Below the pieces are notes generated by a model. That model was not told the DNA's origin. It worked only from the letters and a program-made list of their open reading frames with translations, and did not search any database. A program made the position numbers and the translations under genes. Positions 9,263 through 19,300 of a DNA stretch of 64,000 nt are shown here, in pieces. The first letter of the stretch is position 1. Every line of letters starts with the position of its first letter. Origin of the DNA: Paraburkholderia monticola (GTDB lineage: Bacteria; Pseudomonadota; Gammaproteobacteria; Burkholderiales; Burkholderiaceae); contig NZ_LRBG01000012.1 in the NCBI RefSeq assembly GCF_001580545.1, positions 124,001-188,000 on the forward strand, in the 5' to 3' direction.

Positions 9263-10492
9263 GTGCGCGAGTCAACCACCTCGACCGACCGTCCCGCTGC
9301 ACCCGCATTCGCATCGCGCGGCAAGATCGTCATGATGGCGATCATCGCCGGCGCGGTGATCACCAACATCTACTGCACGCAGCCGATCCTGCCGCTGATC
9401 GCCGCGAGCCTGCGCGTCGACGTGACGACGGTCGATCTCGTCGCCGCCGCCGCGCTGCTCGGTTTTTCTAGCGGGCTCGCGTTGCTGTTGCCGCTCGGCG
9501 ACCGCTTCGACCGCCGCAAGCTCGTGCTGATCCAGATCGCGCTCGCGCTCGTGTTCGGCGTGGCGGCGGCCGTTGCGCCCGGCATCTGGGCGCTCGTTGC
9601 GGCGTCGTTCGGCCTGGGTATCGTCAGCTGCGTGCCGCAGCAACTGGTGCCGTTCGCCGCCGTCATGTCGTTGCCGAGCGAGCGCGGGCGCAACGTCGGG
9701 ACCGTCGTGAGCGGGATCATGGTCGGCATCCTCGCCGGCCGCACGATCGCGGGCGTGATTGGCGCGGCGTATGGCTGGCGCGCGGTGTATGGCGCCGAAG
9801 CGGCCTTCATGGTGCCGGTCTGGTTTGCGGCCGCGGCGCTGCTGCCGCGCGGCGTGCCGTCGACGAATCTTTCCTATGGGCGCCTGCTCGCTTCGCTGTG
9901 GCCGCTCGCGCGCGACAATCGTCCGATCCGCGAATCGATGCTGATCCAGGCGTTGCTGTGGGCCTGCTTCAACGCGTTCTGGGTCAACCTCGCCGCGCTG
10001 CTCGCGAGCGGTCCGTGGCATCTCGGCAGTGCGTGGGCCGGTGGCTTCGGCATGATCGGCGCGGCCGGCGCGTTCGCCGCCTCACTGGGCGGCAATGCGA
10101 CCGATCGCGTCGGCTTTCGCAAGGTGATCGGCGCCAGTATCGGCATCGTCACGCTCGCGTACCTGCTTCTGTCGGGGGCGGCGAACTCGCTGACTCTGTT
10201 GATCGTGGGCGTGATCGTGCTCGATATCGGCGTGCAGTCGGGTCTCGTATCCAACCAGACGCGCGCGTTTTCGGTCGATCCGAAAGCGCAGGGCCGTATC
10301 AATAGTCTCTATATGACGGCGACGTTTTTCGGTGGCGCGGTCGGGGCGACCGTCAGCGGTTGGTTGATGACGCGCTTTGGCTGGACGGGCATCGTCGCGT
10401 TCGGTGTCGCGCTCGGCATTCTGGCTGCCGCGATTCATTGGGCCGGCGCGCCTCGCAAGACGGCGCTGCGGGTCGAGGCGAACCCCGAGTGA
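9263..10492 (+). CDS. MFS transporter (12-TM, probable drug/metabolite exporter)
   Basis: Inner-membrane permease of about 409 residues with 12 predicted segments. A GTG start at 9263 is preferred: a perfect AAGGAG at 9251-9256 lies 6 bases upstream, while the longer frame from 9155 has no such site and crosses the probable promoter region. Sequence features include NIYCTQPILPLIAASLRVD in TM1, GDRFDRRKLVLIQ (motif A between TM2 and TM3) and a matching GGNATDRVGFRKVIG in the C-terminal half. TM1 with the NxYxxQP pattern is typical of MFS proteins related to YgaY and other uncharacterised exporters. Likely controlled by the divergent LysR gene. Confidence 0.88.
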   Translation: MRESTTSTDRPAAPAFASRGKIVMMAIIAGAVITNIYCTQPILPLIAASLRVDVTTVDLVAAAALLGFSSGLALLLPLGDRFDRRKLVLIQIALALVFGVAAAVAPGIWALVAASFGLGIVSCVPQQLVPFAAVMSLPSERGRNVGTVVSGIMVGILAGRTIAGVIGAAYGWRAVYGAEAAFMVPVWFAAAALLPRGVPSTNLSYGRLLASLWPLARDNRPIRESMLIQALLWACFNAFWVNLAALLASGPWHLGSAWAGGFGMIGAAGAFAASLGGNATDRVGFRKVIGASIGIVTLAYLLLSGAANSLTLLIVGVIVLDIGVQSGLVSNQTRAFSVDPKAQGRINSLYMTATFFGGAVGATVSGWLMTRFGWTGIVAFGVALGILAAAIHWAGAPRKTALRVEANPE

Positions 10493-10561
10493 CGTGATCC
10501 TGATGAACATCTGGCGATTCGAGTCGGCATGAACTCGACCGTCGCTGACTGGAGGTGAAAA

Positions 10562-10762
10562 GTGAAATTCTCGATGAAAACTGAAATCCGCGCGGACGAT
10601 CTCCCGACGATCGAGCATGCGATGAAGTCGGTGGATCCGGACGCGAAAATCGCAGTCGACGTCGGTACGCAAAGCGTCAGCGTCGACTCGTGGTTGATGC
10701 CCGAGGAGTTTCTCGTCGCGTTTCACGACGAAAACTATGACGTCGGTATCGCCGAGTGGTGA
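10562..10762 (+). CDS. Small protein with a possible HMA-like fold, no metal motif
   Basis: 66-residue protein with GTG start and a very strong ribosome binding site (GGAGG at 10551-10555, 6 bases away). The pattern of alternating strands and helices (MKFSMKTEIR, LPTIEHAMKSVDPDAKIAVDV, QSVSVDSW, LMPEEFLVAFHDENYDVGIAEW) resembles the beta-alpha-beta-beta-alpha-beta fold of copper chaperones. The MxCxxC copper-binding motif is missing and the protein has no cysteine. It lies 70 bases after the MFS gene. Function unknown; the fold suggestion is inference from pattern alone. Confidence 0.6.
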   Translation: MKFSMKTEIRADDLPTIEHAMKSVDPDAKIAVDVGTQSVSVDSWLMPEEFLVAFHDENYDVGIAEW

Positions 10763-10866
10763 CACGCGCGAGTCGCGTCGACTGTCATCGGAATCCCAAG
10801 GACTGGTTTCGACGATCGCGTCGCGGGTGGCCATCCGCACGCGTTTGCCCCGCGAGCGCGCTACGG

Positions 10867-11331
10867 TCAAGCAGGCAGGATCTGAGCGATGACGGCGATG
10901 ACCACCGCGGCGTTGGCCGGCAACTGGCTATGCGAGAACGCCGTACGCGCGTGTCCCGCTTTCTCGCCGAGCACGGCGGCGAACAGATCGGAAGCGCCGT
11001 CGACCACGGCAGGCTGATCGTAGAACCCATCGGCACTGCTGACGTGCCCCTCGACACGAACGATGTGATGCAGGCGCTCGAAGCCACCGAGATGCCGCGA
11101 GATCTGCGCGAGCGTGTTGAGCGCGGCGAGTTGGGCAGCCTTGCGGCCCTGTTCGAGCGTCAAGCTCTCGCCGACACGCCCCGTATAGGCCATACGGCCC
11201 TCGGAAAGCGGCACCTGACCTGAAACGAACAGCAGGTTTCCGGCTTCGCTGACTGCCGTATAGCTGCCGAGGGGTTGCGGCGGAGTAGGCAGTTCGAGAC
11301 CGAGTTCGGCGAGTTTCTGTGGGACGGACAT
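10867..11331 (-). CDS. RidA/YjgF/YER057c family protein
   Basis: Cytoplasmic trimeric protein of the reactive-imine deaminase superfamily, 154 residues from the ATG at 11331, which has AAGGAG 6 bases upstream. Sequence MSVPQKLAELGLELPTPPQP and LGSYTAVSEAGNLLFVSGQV, then GHARTAFSHSQLPANAAVVI, places it in the subgroup that lacks the canonical RidA PxAIGPYSQA start and may not be a deaminase. No obvious operon partner; the NnrU gene upstream on the same strand ends about 230 bases away. Confidence 0.88.
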   Translation of the reverse strand: MSVPQKLAELGLELPTPPQPLGSYTAVSEAGNLLFVSGQVPLSEGRMAYTGRVGESLTLEQGRKAAQLAALNTLAQISRHLGGFERLHHIVRVEGHVSSADGFYDQPAVVDGASDLFAAVLGEKAGHARTAFSHSQLPANAAVVIAVIAQILPA

Positions 11332-11562
11332 GATGGGCTCCTTGAGCGTGATGTCCCGCGCGTGAATCACCTCGTGCGCGGAATGCGGCGTGTGCTTGAT
11401 TCGGCCTGCCGGCCGTTCGAATCGATGGACCCGATGCAGCGCACTGTAGACGCATGCGCCGCCAATTCGAACACACACCGTGGACAAAGAGTCTTGCGTC
11501 GCGAGAACAAATCTCGTGGAACTGCCGATTGATTGGCGATCCGGAGCAATCGCCGCCGGTGG

Positions 11563-12255
11563 CTAAAGCCAGCGCCAGATGCCCGCGGGCCAACCGGTGA
11601 GCGGGATATGCGCCCAGGTCGCCACCAGCCAGACGACGATGCCACCCGCCAGCGCATGCATGCCGAACCCACCTAGCCGCGCACGGCCGGCGGCGATCGC
11701 TGCGAACGGCAAAAAGCTCGTCTTCGATTCCCATGCGGGCCAGAGATCGGGCTGCAGCCGCCGCTTCTTGCGGTCCTGCAACGCGGCACCGACAAGCGCG
11801 AGGACGATGATGGCTGTGGCAAGTACGATGTTCCGGGTGACCGGGAACACGGCGATATGGCACAGTCCCCAAAGCGCGAACGACCACATCATCGGATGAC
11901 GCGTCACCGCGTAGACGCCGCGCGCCGCGTCGGGCAACGCAGCGGGCCGGCCGCCGGTGGGCAGCGCCGGGTTGCGGATCAGCGAGCCCATCAGAAGGAT
12001 CGATGCGATCAGCATGAGCACCGTCACAAGCGCCCACAGCGCGTCGCCCGCCGGCCATAGCGGCGTGGAGACGGGCGTCCTGTCATAAGCCATGACCATC
12101 CAGCCGAATGTCAGTATCGCAATCAGCGAATAGACACCCATGGCGCCCCGTTCGCCGATTGCATGGACCATCCCGGCTCGCAGCGGATGGGACAGCAGAA
12201 AGTGGCTGCCGACAAAGGCGATTGCCGCCACGACGAGTGTGTCGATGCTTCCCAT
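11563..12255 (-). CDS. NnrU family integral membrane protein
   Basis: 230-residue inner-membrane protein with six or seven hydrophobic segments. The N-terminus (AFVGSHFLLSHPLRAGMVHA, then ERGAMGVYSLIAILTFGWM) and the central RGVYAVTRHPMMWSFALWG match NnrU, named from a gene next to nitric-oxide reduction genes, and distantly resemble the isoprenylcysteine methyltransferase/MttB membrane fold. No nitrite or NO reductase genes are nearby, so a denitrification role is not supported here. It probably handles a membrane or haem-related substrate, but that is open. Confidence 0.85.
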   Translation of the reverse strand: MGSIDTLVVAAIAFVGSHFLLSHPLRAGMVHAIGERGAMGVYSLIAILTFGWMVMAYDRTPVSTPLWPAGDALWALVTVLMLIASILLMGSLIRNPALPTGGRPAALPDAARGVYAVTRHPMMWSFALWGLCHIAVFPVTRNIVLATAIIVLALVGAALQDRKKRRLQPDLWPAWESKTSFLPFAAIAAGRARLGGFGMHALAGGIVVWLVATWAHIPLTGWPAGIWRWL

Positions 12256-12490
12256 TGGCCCGGCTCCTCAAGTCAGAACATCGGTCGACTGCGTGCCCTG
12301 GAGAATACTCCTTCGTGCGTCACGACGAATGCAGCGATCGCTTCGCGGCATCAATTGCCGTGCGCTCGATCGGTTTGCGCCAATGCATCGACAAGGTGAG
12401 TTAAACACCTCATGTATTGGGTCAATAGGAAAGCGAAGGATCGCATTGTGTGAAGGTAAACCCGCTGAGCACATAGAGTTCGAGGTGGCT

Positions 12491-13219
12491 ATGATAGTAA
12501 TGTCCTATTTCACTGATGCTGACAATATGGTCGCTTCCGAAATTCGGGTCATCCTGGCTGATGACCACCCCATGATGCTGATCGGTATCGAACACGAGTT
12601 TGCAGATGTGAACTCGATCCGGCTGGTAGGAACAGCCCGAAACTCGACCGAACTGATCGCGCTTCTCACCAGTACGCAATGCGACGTTCTCGTCTCCGAT
12701 TACGCAATGCCTGCGGGCGATTACGGCGATGGGATTGCTCTGTTTTCGCTGATAAAGCGCCGGTATCCTGGCATCAAGATCGTTGTGCTAACGATGCTGG
12801 ACAACCCCGCAGTCATACGTGCGCTCGTGACGCAAGGTGTAACGTGCATCGTGAGCAAGTCCGACGCCGCTACCCATCTTATCCCCGCCGTGCATGCCGT
12901 CCATCACGGCGGCAAGTATTATTCGCCCACCATCAACGAGATCGTTCAGTCGATCGACTGGAACCGCCGTGGCAGGGGTTCTTCGGACGTACTGAGTCAG
13001 CGCGAATCTGAAGTTGTGCGTCTCTTTGCATCGGGTCTGACGGTAAACGAGATTGCCGAGCGGCTAAGTCGCAGCAAGAAAACCATCAGTACCCAGAAAA
13101 TGAAAGCGATGGAAAAGCTCGGCATTGAGCGAGAAATCGACCTGTTCCGGTATGCACTGGATAACGGAATGGTGACTTCGTCGCAGAAGACATCGGACAC
13201 GCCTCCTTCCACAGAATGA
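12491..13219 (+). CDS. RcsB-like NarL/FixJ-family response regulator
   Basis: Two-component regulator of 242 residues. The receiver domain (about residues 15-135) has the acidic pair ADDHP, the phospho-acceptor Asp70 in VSDYAMP and the signature Lys in SKSD. The C-terminal LuxR-type helix-turn-helix reads LSQRESEVVRLFASGLTVNE then IAERLSRSKKTISTQKMKAM, the KTIS-QK recognition helix characteristic of RcsB rather than generic NarL proteins. The longer frame upstream is not used: ATG 12491 has GAGG 6 bases away and the receiver starts just after it. Neighbours are a convergent trimeric adhesin gene and, beyond it, a hybrid kinase with an HPt-like domain, the likely phosphate donor. Confidence 0.9.
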   Translation: MIVMSYFTDADNMVASEIRVILADDHPMMLIGIEHEFADVNSIRLVGTARNSTELIALLTSTQCDVLVSDYAMPAGDYGDGIALFSLIKRRYPGIKIVVLTMLDNPAVIRALVTQGVTCIVSKSDAATHLIPAVHAVHHGGKYYSPTINEIVQSIDWNRRGRGSSDVLSQRESEVVRLFASGLTVNEIAERLSRSKKTISTQKMKAMEKLGIEREIDLFRYALDNGMVTSSQKTSDTPPSTE

Positions 13220-13349
13220 ACACAGGAAGCGATCCTGGGCTTTCCGAAGACTTACAGATTCAGAACGCTCATCGAATGCCTGCGTATTCGCGGTCCTGCC
13301 ATCCCCATTGTTGACCCGGACATAAATTGCTGACGGGCCTTCTTTGTGC

Positions 13350-13389
13350 AAAAGCCGAAGCGAGTTACCGGGTGGTAACTCGCTTCGGC
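13350..13389 (-). terminator. Intrinsic terminator of the trimeric autotransporter gene
   Basis: A perfect 16-bp stem, GCCGAAGCGAGTTACC at 13354-13369 and its complement at 13374-13389, around a GGGT loop. On the minus strand it is followed by TTTT (13350-13353). It lies about 90 bases past the stop of the adhesin gene transcribed leftward; it may also stop rightward transcription from the response regulator. Confidence 0.85.
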
Positions 13390-13480
13390 CTCTCTGAAAT
13401 ATCCACTGTGTGCCCACGAGAGCAGTCTGGGGATCGTGAAGAAGCGGGAGAGGGCACACCTGCCCGTTCCCGCCAACCGC

Positions 13481-15241
13481 TTACCACTGATACGAGGCAC
13501 CAATCCCGGCAGTCGTACCACCCTGGGACATCCCAACACCTGCTTTCACCTTGATGTTGTCGGTGATGCGAGCCGTGCCGCCCATTGCGATCGCCTGGTA
13601 ACCGTTATAGGTCGCTGCTCCCATACCGAACGACAGTTTCTTGCCTTGATCGACTTCCGGAATCATGGTCAGCGCGGTGGCTGCGGCGATTCCCGAGTAG
13701 GCGTTCTTGGCGAGATTGTTGACCGCCTGGTTGGTCGCGTTGATACGCTGGTCGGTGTAGTTGTTGGCCTGCTGAACGCCCTGTGCGACCGAGCTGTTCA
13801 TCTGACCGACATTGACTGCATCCGTGTTCGCCGTACCCGGCATCGCTGCATTCGCCACTGCACCATTGCCGCTGTTCGACGACGAAGCATTTGAGGCATT
13901 GAGGTCCTCGATGCCGGCCTGGACGTTGGACATCTGGGAACCGAGATCCGTCACCTGGCCGTTCAAACCCGTCACCTGGTCCTGCAGGGCCGACAACTGG
14001 CCGAAGTTCACCGCGTCGTACTGGCTCGTGCCGTTCGCCACGTTGGTCAGGATCACCGGAGCTGCGCTCTGGCTTCCGCCCAGCGTCACCGAACCGAAGT
14101 TCACCGAACCGTCGATGTTACGGTCATACTGCACCGCGCCCGACAGTTGCGTGCCGACATCGCCCACCTGGGTCTGGAGCTTCGTGATGTCCGTGGTGTT
14201 CGCCGTCACCCGGTCATCGAGGTTGGTGACCGCGTCGCCCACGCTATAGCTCGGCGCAGTAATCGCACCCGTAGCCGGGTTATAGGTCGAGCCTCCACCC
14301 AGCGCCGCGGCGGTGCTGGCACCAGTCAGATTGGACTTTGCTGCTTCCGACTGCAACTGGCTGACGTTCACCGCGTCCGTCGCAGCCGAACCGGCTGCCA
14401 CGTTCGTCACACGACGTTCCTTGCCAGCCGAACCCACCGACACTTCGCCATTCGCCACCGACGCCGTGCCCGACAGGGGGCTCGAACCCGCGTTATAAGC
14501 CGCTGCGGCCAGGTTCGCCGTCGTGGTCGAGCCCGCGCCCAGCGCTACCGAATTAGCCGCTGACGCAGAGCTTTCCGAACCCAGCGCTACGGAATCGGCC
14601 CCTGCCACAAAGCTGTTAGCTCCGAGCGCGACGGAATTGACCGCACCCGCAAGGGCATACTGTCCCGCCGCAAGGGCACCGTCAGCTATTGCGAATGCCG
14701 TGCCCACTGCAACAGAATAATCACCTTGTGCAATCGAGTTACGGCCCAATGCAATCGAACTCTCCCCCTCCGCGGCACTGTGGTTGCCGATGGCTATCGC
14801 ATACGCGTTGGTCGCAGAGCTGTCAGCGCCCAAGGCGGTAGCACCAATGGCGGTGGCCGAGGCGTTAGCACCGAAGGCCGCAGTGCCTTCGCCGGTGGCA
14901 TGGGCACTATTACCGACAGCCGTGGCAGCCGAGATGGTTTCAGCAGTGGTGCCACTAGCGACCGCGCTCTGACCGATTGCAACGTCGTTGGCTGCAGTGG
15001 CGGTTGGGACTTTGGTGCCGGTGGCACCGCTCACACCGATCGAGATACCCGCGCCAGTTCCGTTGAAAGCGCCGGCCGCAAATACGTCGCCAGATGCTGC
15101 CACAGCGATCGAAACCAGCGCAGTCGCCACAACTGCAGAAACCTTTGCCTTGCTACGCTTGCCTCGCGCAACCGTGTTTTCGGAGGCCGCTACCCACGAG
15201 CCAAGAGCTTCATTCCAGACGCTGACGTATGACTTGTTCAT
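13481..15241 (-). CDS. YadA-type trimeric autotransporter adhesin
   Basis: Surface adhesin of 586 residues. It begins with an extended signal peptide (MNKSYVSVWNEALGSWVAAS, the ESPR motif of type V secretion) and cleavage near FAAGA. Residues about 75-250 are the YadA head made of repeats such as ATAIGATALGADSSATNAYA and SIALGRNSIAQGDYSVAVGT. Neck/connector motifs (VTNVAAGSAATDAVNVSQLQ, repeated later as NTDAVNVGQMNSSV) separate coiled-coil stalk segments. The last ~70 residues form the YadA anchor, ending in GIGASYQW with an aromatic C-terminus. It is short for the family. The start at 15241 follows a GGA-containing site. It is flanked by an RcsB-like regulator and a hybrid kinase, which probably control it. 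Confidence 0.95.
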   Translation of the reverse strand: MNKSYVSVWNEALGSWVAASENTVARGKRSKAKVSAVVATALVSIAVAASGDVFAAGAFNGTGAGISIGVSGATGTKVPTATAANDVAIGQSAVASGTTAETISAATAVGNSAHATGEGTAAFGANASATAIGATALGADSSATNAYAIAIGNHSAAEGESSIALGRNSIAQGDYSVAVGTAFAIADGALAAGQYALAGAVNSVALGANSFVAGADSVALGSESSASAANSVALGAGSTTTANLAAAAYNAGSSPLSGTASVANGEVSVGSAGKERRVTNVAAGSAATDAVNVSQLQSEAAKSNLTGASTAAALGGGSTYNPATGAITAPSYSVGDAVTNLDDRVTANTTDITKLQTQVGDVGTQLSGAVQYDRNIDGSVNFGSVTLGGSQSAAPVILTNVANGTSQYDAVNFGQLSALQDQVTGLNGQVTDLGSQMSNVQAGIEDLNASNASSSNSGNGAVANAAMPGTANTDAVNVGQMNSSVAQGVQQANNYTDQRINATNQAVNNLAKNAYSGIAAATALTMIPEVDQGKKLSFGMGAATYNGYQAIAMGGTARITDNIKVKAGVGMSQGGTTAGIGASYQW

Positions 15242-16383
15242 GACATCGTTCCTTTTAAGGTTTTGAGAAGCGTAGTTCTGCGAATTATCTAGAGATCGAC
15301 GTTGCCATTTTTCGCTGCTCGATATCAGGCGCAAAAGCAGAGGCGATAACGTTTCCGCAAGCTCATGGCCGCAGTAAGAACCGGCGAGATTCCGCCTGGT
15401 CAATCGAGGCCTGGCCTTTGGCAAATCTCTTTAACTGGGTTCAGTTTATATTTTTGAGATGGGCCAAAAATAGGCCGGGTCCGAATCCGCGTCGGCGGGA
15501 ATTTGGGCCCCTGCAGCGCTTGAGATGGGCGGTACTGCCTGTTATTGCGGAAAGCGTGGCAACGCCTGCAATGCGACGGGGCGACAGATAGTAGAAGTCC
15601 GTATGACTCCCGTTCGGCAAGGCTGGCAGCCGCGCGGTTATGAGCGGGGGCTAGCATGGCTGCCAGAGCCGCATTGGGTGGAGACAGAGCCGCCACTCGG
15701 CGGTCAGTTTTCGGACGCGGACTATGGAAGCCCACAGCATCCTGTACGTATGACTGGATGTCCGCAAGGATTCGATCCTGGTTGCATACGCGATCGGCGT
15801 GGGCGACGTGGAACGGTGGCGATCTCAAGCAGACACGTTGCCGGTTGAAATCGTTGCTGCTCTCGCATGGCGTGGATTACCTCGGCCGGCCTGCGTGAAG
15901 GCCACTTGTGGCCCCAGGGACGTGGAGCCGCTCCACTCGCGAACCGGGCGCCTTTATCTGGGACATCGATCCATGAGGAATGGCCATGGCAACACCAGAC
16001 CAGCAGATACCAGGGCAGGCGCGAACCGCAACGGCTACGCGTCACAGGCCAACCGATCGACGTCAAACACGCAACGAGTCGGAATCGCCGTATTATTCCG
16101 AAAGCACGGATTCCAGCCGGCATGAACGCGTGCTTCACGCGCCCAACGGCGATTCACGCGTTGATGAGCCGGGCAGGCAGAACCGCGATCAGCGGATGCC
16201 CATCAAGGGGACGCGAGCGCTTGCAACTGGCCTGTAGCAGGTCTTGCAGCCAGGGCAGAACGGACGATTACACTTGTCTCAGTGAGAGGTCGGGACAGCC
16301 AGAACGGATACCGCGAGAGAAAGGCGAGAACAACCTTACGATGCTGAAAGTCCCTCTCTTTTTTCGCTGGATGCAAGGCAATC
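15242..16383. other. Long region without intact genes; adhesin upstream region and decayed mobile DNA
   Basis: About 1.1 kb between the adhesin and the hybrid kinase. The first part must hold the adhesin promoter; the AT-rich stretch around 15425-15475 is the best place. The middle holds an IS110 transposase remnant (15724-15898). Short open frames elsewhere here have atypical composition and no recognisable domain, so I do not call them genes. The stretch 15900-16330 may be more decayed insertion-element DNA, but I cannot identify it. Confidence 0.5.
15724..15898 (+). pseudogene. IS110-family transposase remnant
   Basis: Two pieces of an IS110-type transposase are legible. At 15724 a frame reads SILYV-stop-LDVRKDSILVAYAI, matching the family start LYVGLDVHKDSI with a Gly codon turned into TGA. 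From 15818, shifted by one base, it reads GDLKQTRCRLKSLLLSHGVD then YLGRPA and a stop, matching the family's later DLRxARQRLKxFLLxHGV segment. Roughly 100 residues that normally separate the two are missing. This is an internally deleted, frameshifted relic. Identification rests on motif memory, not a database search. Confidence 0.72.
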
Positions 16384-19300
16384 ATGCCATCGCAGATCGG
16401 AAAATCTGATAAGCACGGCGGTGCGCTCCGGGCGCCCACAGGCCAGCCAGGAGATCACGAGCCCGGTGTTCTGAGTCGCCATCAGCGCACGTTTTTCTAC
16501 AGCGCTGGCATTGCGATTTCGTTGATTATCGCGCTGCTTACCGGCGTGATGCTGTACTCGATGGTCAACGACTACATCGAGCATCGCTATACCGACTTCG
16601 CCGTTCGGAGGACGCGCCTTCAACAGGAGATCCTCGAAGTCGAAACGCTGCTACGGACCTTCGTCCGGCACACGGAAGAGAGCTGGGATGCGAATCCCGC
16701 CGCGCCAGACGGGCTCGTCGACAGGTTTTTCGCGCAACATGGACGTATCGTTCTGCAACTGAGGCGGGGGGCCGACTCGGTGCTGGTATTGGGCGATATT
16801 ACGCAACCGCCGCCTGACCCGGAAGTTGACCGGTTTCTGGCGCTTGGCATCGAGTTGAATCCCCGCGTTAGCGCCTTCGCCAAGGTGCAGCCGATTGGTG
16901 CCTCAGGCTATGTCTATACGCCTGATCGCCGCTTCATTGCCATCTTTCCGGTCCCAGGCGTTGACGACTCGCTCAAATCGAATGGCGTGAAAAATGTCGA
17001 TGAACTCGTGCGCCGCATCGCGCCCGACATTGGCGATCTGTCAGACCCGGCCGTTGCGGCCAGATGGTTTGCCAACCGTGATCCAGTGTGGTTCCCGCCG
17101 GCAGCGCATCCGTTCGGCCGGGAAGCCGCGGTCAGAGTGGTGATGCCCGCGTTTTCGAAGGGAAGGCCATTTATCGTTGTCGTTCGCGACGTTCCCGTGA
17201 GTGTGCTGCGCGAAGAGCTTGCCTCGACACGCCATGACGAAGCCTCGATGATCGTCGACCCAGCAGGCAAGGTGATCCTCCTCGACACCGGCCCGACGGG
17301 CGGCACCCGCGGGCTGACGGACCGGATTCTCAGCGTGGAACAACAGACCCCGCAATCCACGCGAGTGACTCGGCAATATCTGAGAGGTCTCTTCATTGCA
17401 AGTGGTCCAGTGACGAGCGGGGGCTGGAAGCTCGTCTACGGCTTTACCTGGCGCACGATGCTGGTCGACCTTTGGCCAGGTCTGCTGGGCTACTCGGCGG
17501 CGATGTTGCTGGTGACGGCGTTCTTGTGGACACTCCTGCTCCTGCTCGATCACAGGATATTCACCCCAGGCTATGTGCGCTCGCAGCGGGTGTTCGAAAG
17601 CGAGAACCTGAATCGCACCATGGTGGCCGCGGCGCCTTCTGGATTTGCACTGCTTTCGTTCGAGCGCGGTGACGTGCTGTTGCAGAACGACTTGATGCGC
17701 AGCTACGAATCGAATACGCATCCCGATGACCCGAGGTTGCACGCGCGCCTGCTCAGTCTCTATGACCGCAGCGCCGGCGCACCCGCGTGGCAGTCCGATC
17801 TGGAGATGTCGCTCAGGCTTGCCGACGGCCGCGTCGACGATCTGCTCGTGAGTATGGTGCGGACCAGGTATCGAGGACAAGACGTGCTGCTTTGCAGTTT
17901 CTCAGACGTGACGACGCTGAAGAACACCGAGCGCAAGCTCGACGAGGCGCGTGCGGCAGCGGACGCCGCCAACGAGGCGAAATCGGCGTTCCTCGCGATG
18001 ATGAGCCACGAAATACGGACCCCGCTCAATGCCATTCTCGGCAATCTCGAGTTGCTCGGACGCTCGGCGCTGTCATCGTCGCAGCAGGAGCGGGTAGGGG
18101 TGGTTACGTCGTCGTCCACCGCGCTGCTCGGGATCATCAACGACCTTCTCGATTTTTCGAAGGTCGAGTCCGGGCAGATGACGCTCGAGTCGATCAGCTT
18201 CGATCTCGGGGATGTCATTCGCCAGGTGGCCGCGATGTTCGAACCGGTCGCCCACGCCAAAGGACTCGAATTCGACTGCATGATCGACGATGCGCTCGCG
18301 CCGCATTATCTGGGTGACCCAACCAGAATCCGGCAGATCGCGATCAACCTGGTCAGTAACGCGATCAAATTCACTGCCACCGGCGAGGTCCTGCTCGAGG
18401 TCTATCTCAAGGACGACACGGCCGACGATTCGCCGATCGTGATAGGTGTGAGCGACACCGGTATCGGCATGACGCCCCAGCAGCAGGAGACGCTATTTCA
18501 CGCATTTACCCAGGCTGATTCCTCGATTGCGCGGCGCTATGGCGGAACAGGGCTCGGACTCGCGCTCTGTCTCCGACTGACCGAACTGATGCATGGCACG
18601 ATCCTGGTGAAGAGTGAGTTGAATGAAGGCAGCACCTTCGTCGTAACGTTGCCCATTCCGGCGAGTGCGGGCACACCGGCCAGCGCTTCAGGAGCGGGCA
18701 AAACCGAATGGGAGTCCGCCGGGATCGACGCACACGCCGTTCATATTCTCGTGGTCGACGATCAGCTTGCAAACCGGGAGTTGATCGTCGCGCAACTCGC
18801 CACGCTAGGTTTTGAGGCCGATATGGCCGATAGCGGTGGCGCAGCGTTGCGGCGCTTCAACGAGCGCCACTACGATCTCGTGTTGACGGACATCAATATG
18901 CCGGGGATGGACGGTTACGCGCTCGCGCGGTGCCTGCGCGATCAACGCGCGACGGTGCCGATCATCGCCATTACTGCGCAGGTGGCGGCAGAAGAGCGTG
19001 CGCGATGCACGCGAGCCGGAATCGACGAGGTGCTGCTCAAGCCCGTTCTGCTCGGCACGATGGATGCGACGGTACGGCGGTTGGTCACCGAGGCTAGCAA
19101 GCGCCCCGCAATCGACACCGCAGCGAAGCTCGACATCTCGCAAGGGCCATTGCCCGAGCCCATCCATCATGCGATCAGCCAGGGGCTGAAGGAATCGCTC
19201 GAGGCGCTGTATGCCGCCATTGAACTGGGCGATCTAAAAGCGGTTCTTGCCCATCTCCACGCGCTGCGCGGCTCGTTCGCGATGATTCAGGAAACCGAAG

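Noticed and set aside
13354..13389. 16-bp perfect hairpin considered as a regulator operator or attachment site
   Set aside because: Position after the adhesin stop and the following T-run on the minus strand fit a terminator better.
15525..16237. Several short frames of 80-180 codons between adhesin and kinase
   Set aside because: Overlapping on both strands, odd composition, no domains apart from the short IS110 pieces; treated as decayed DNA.
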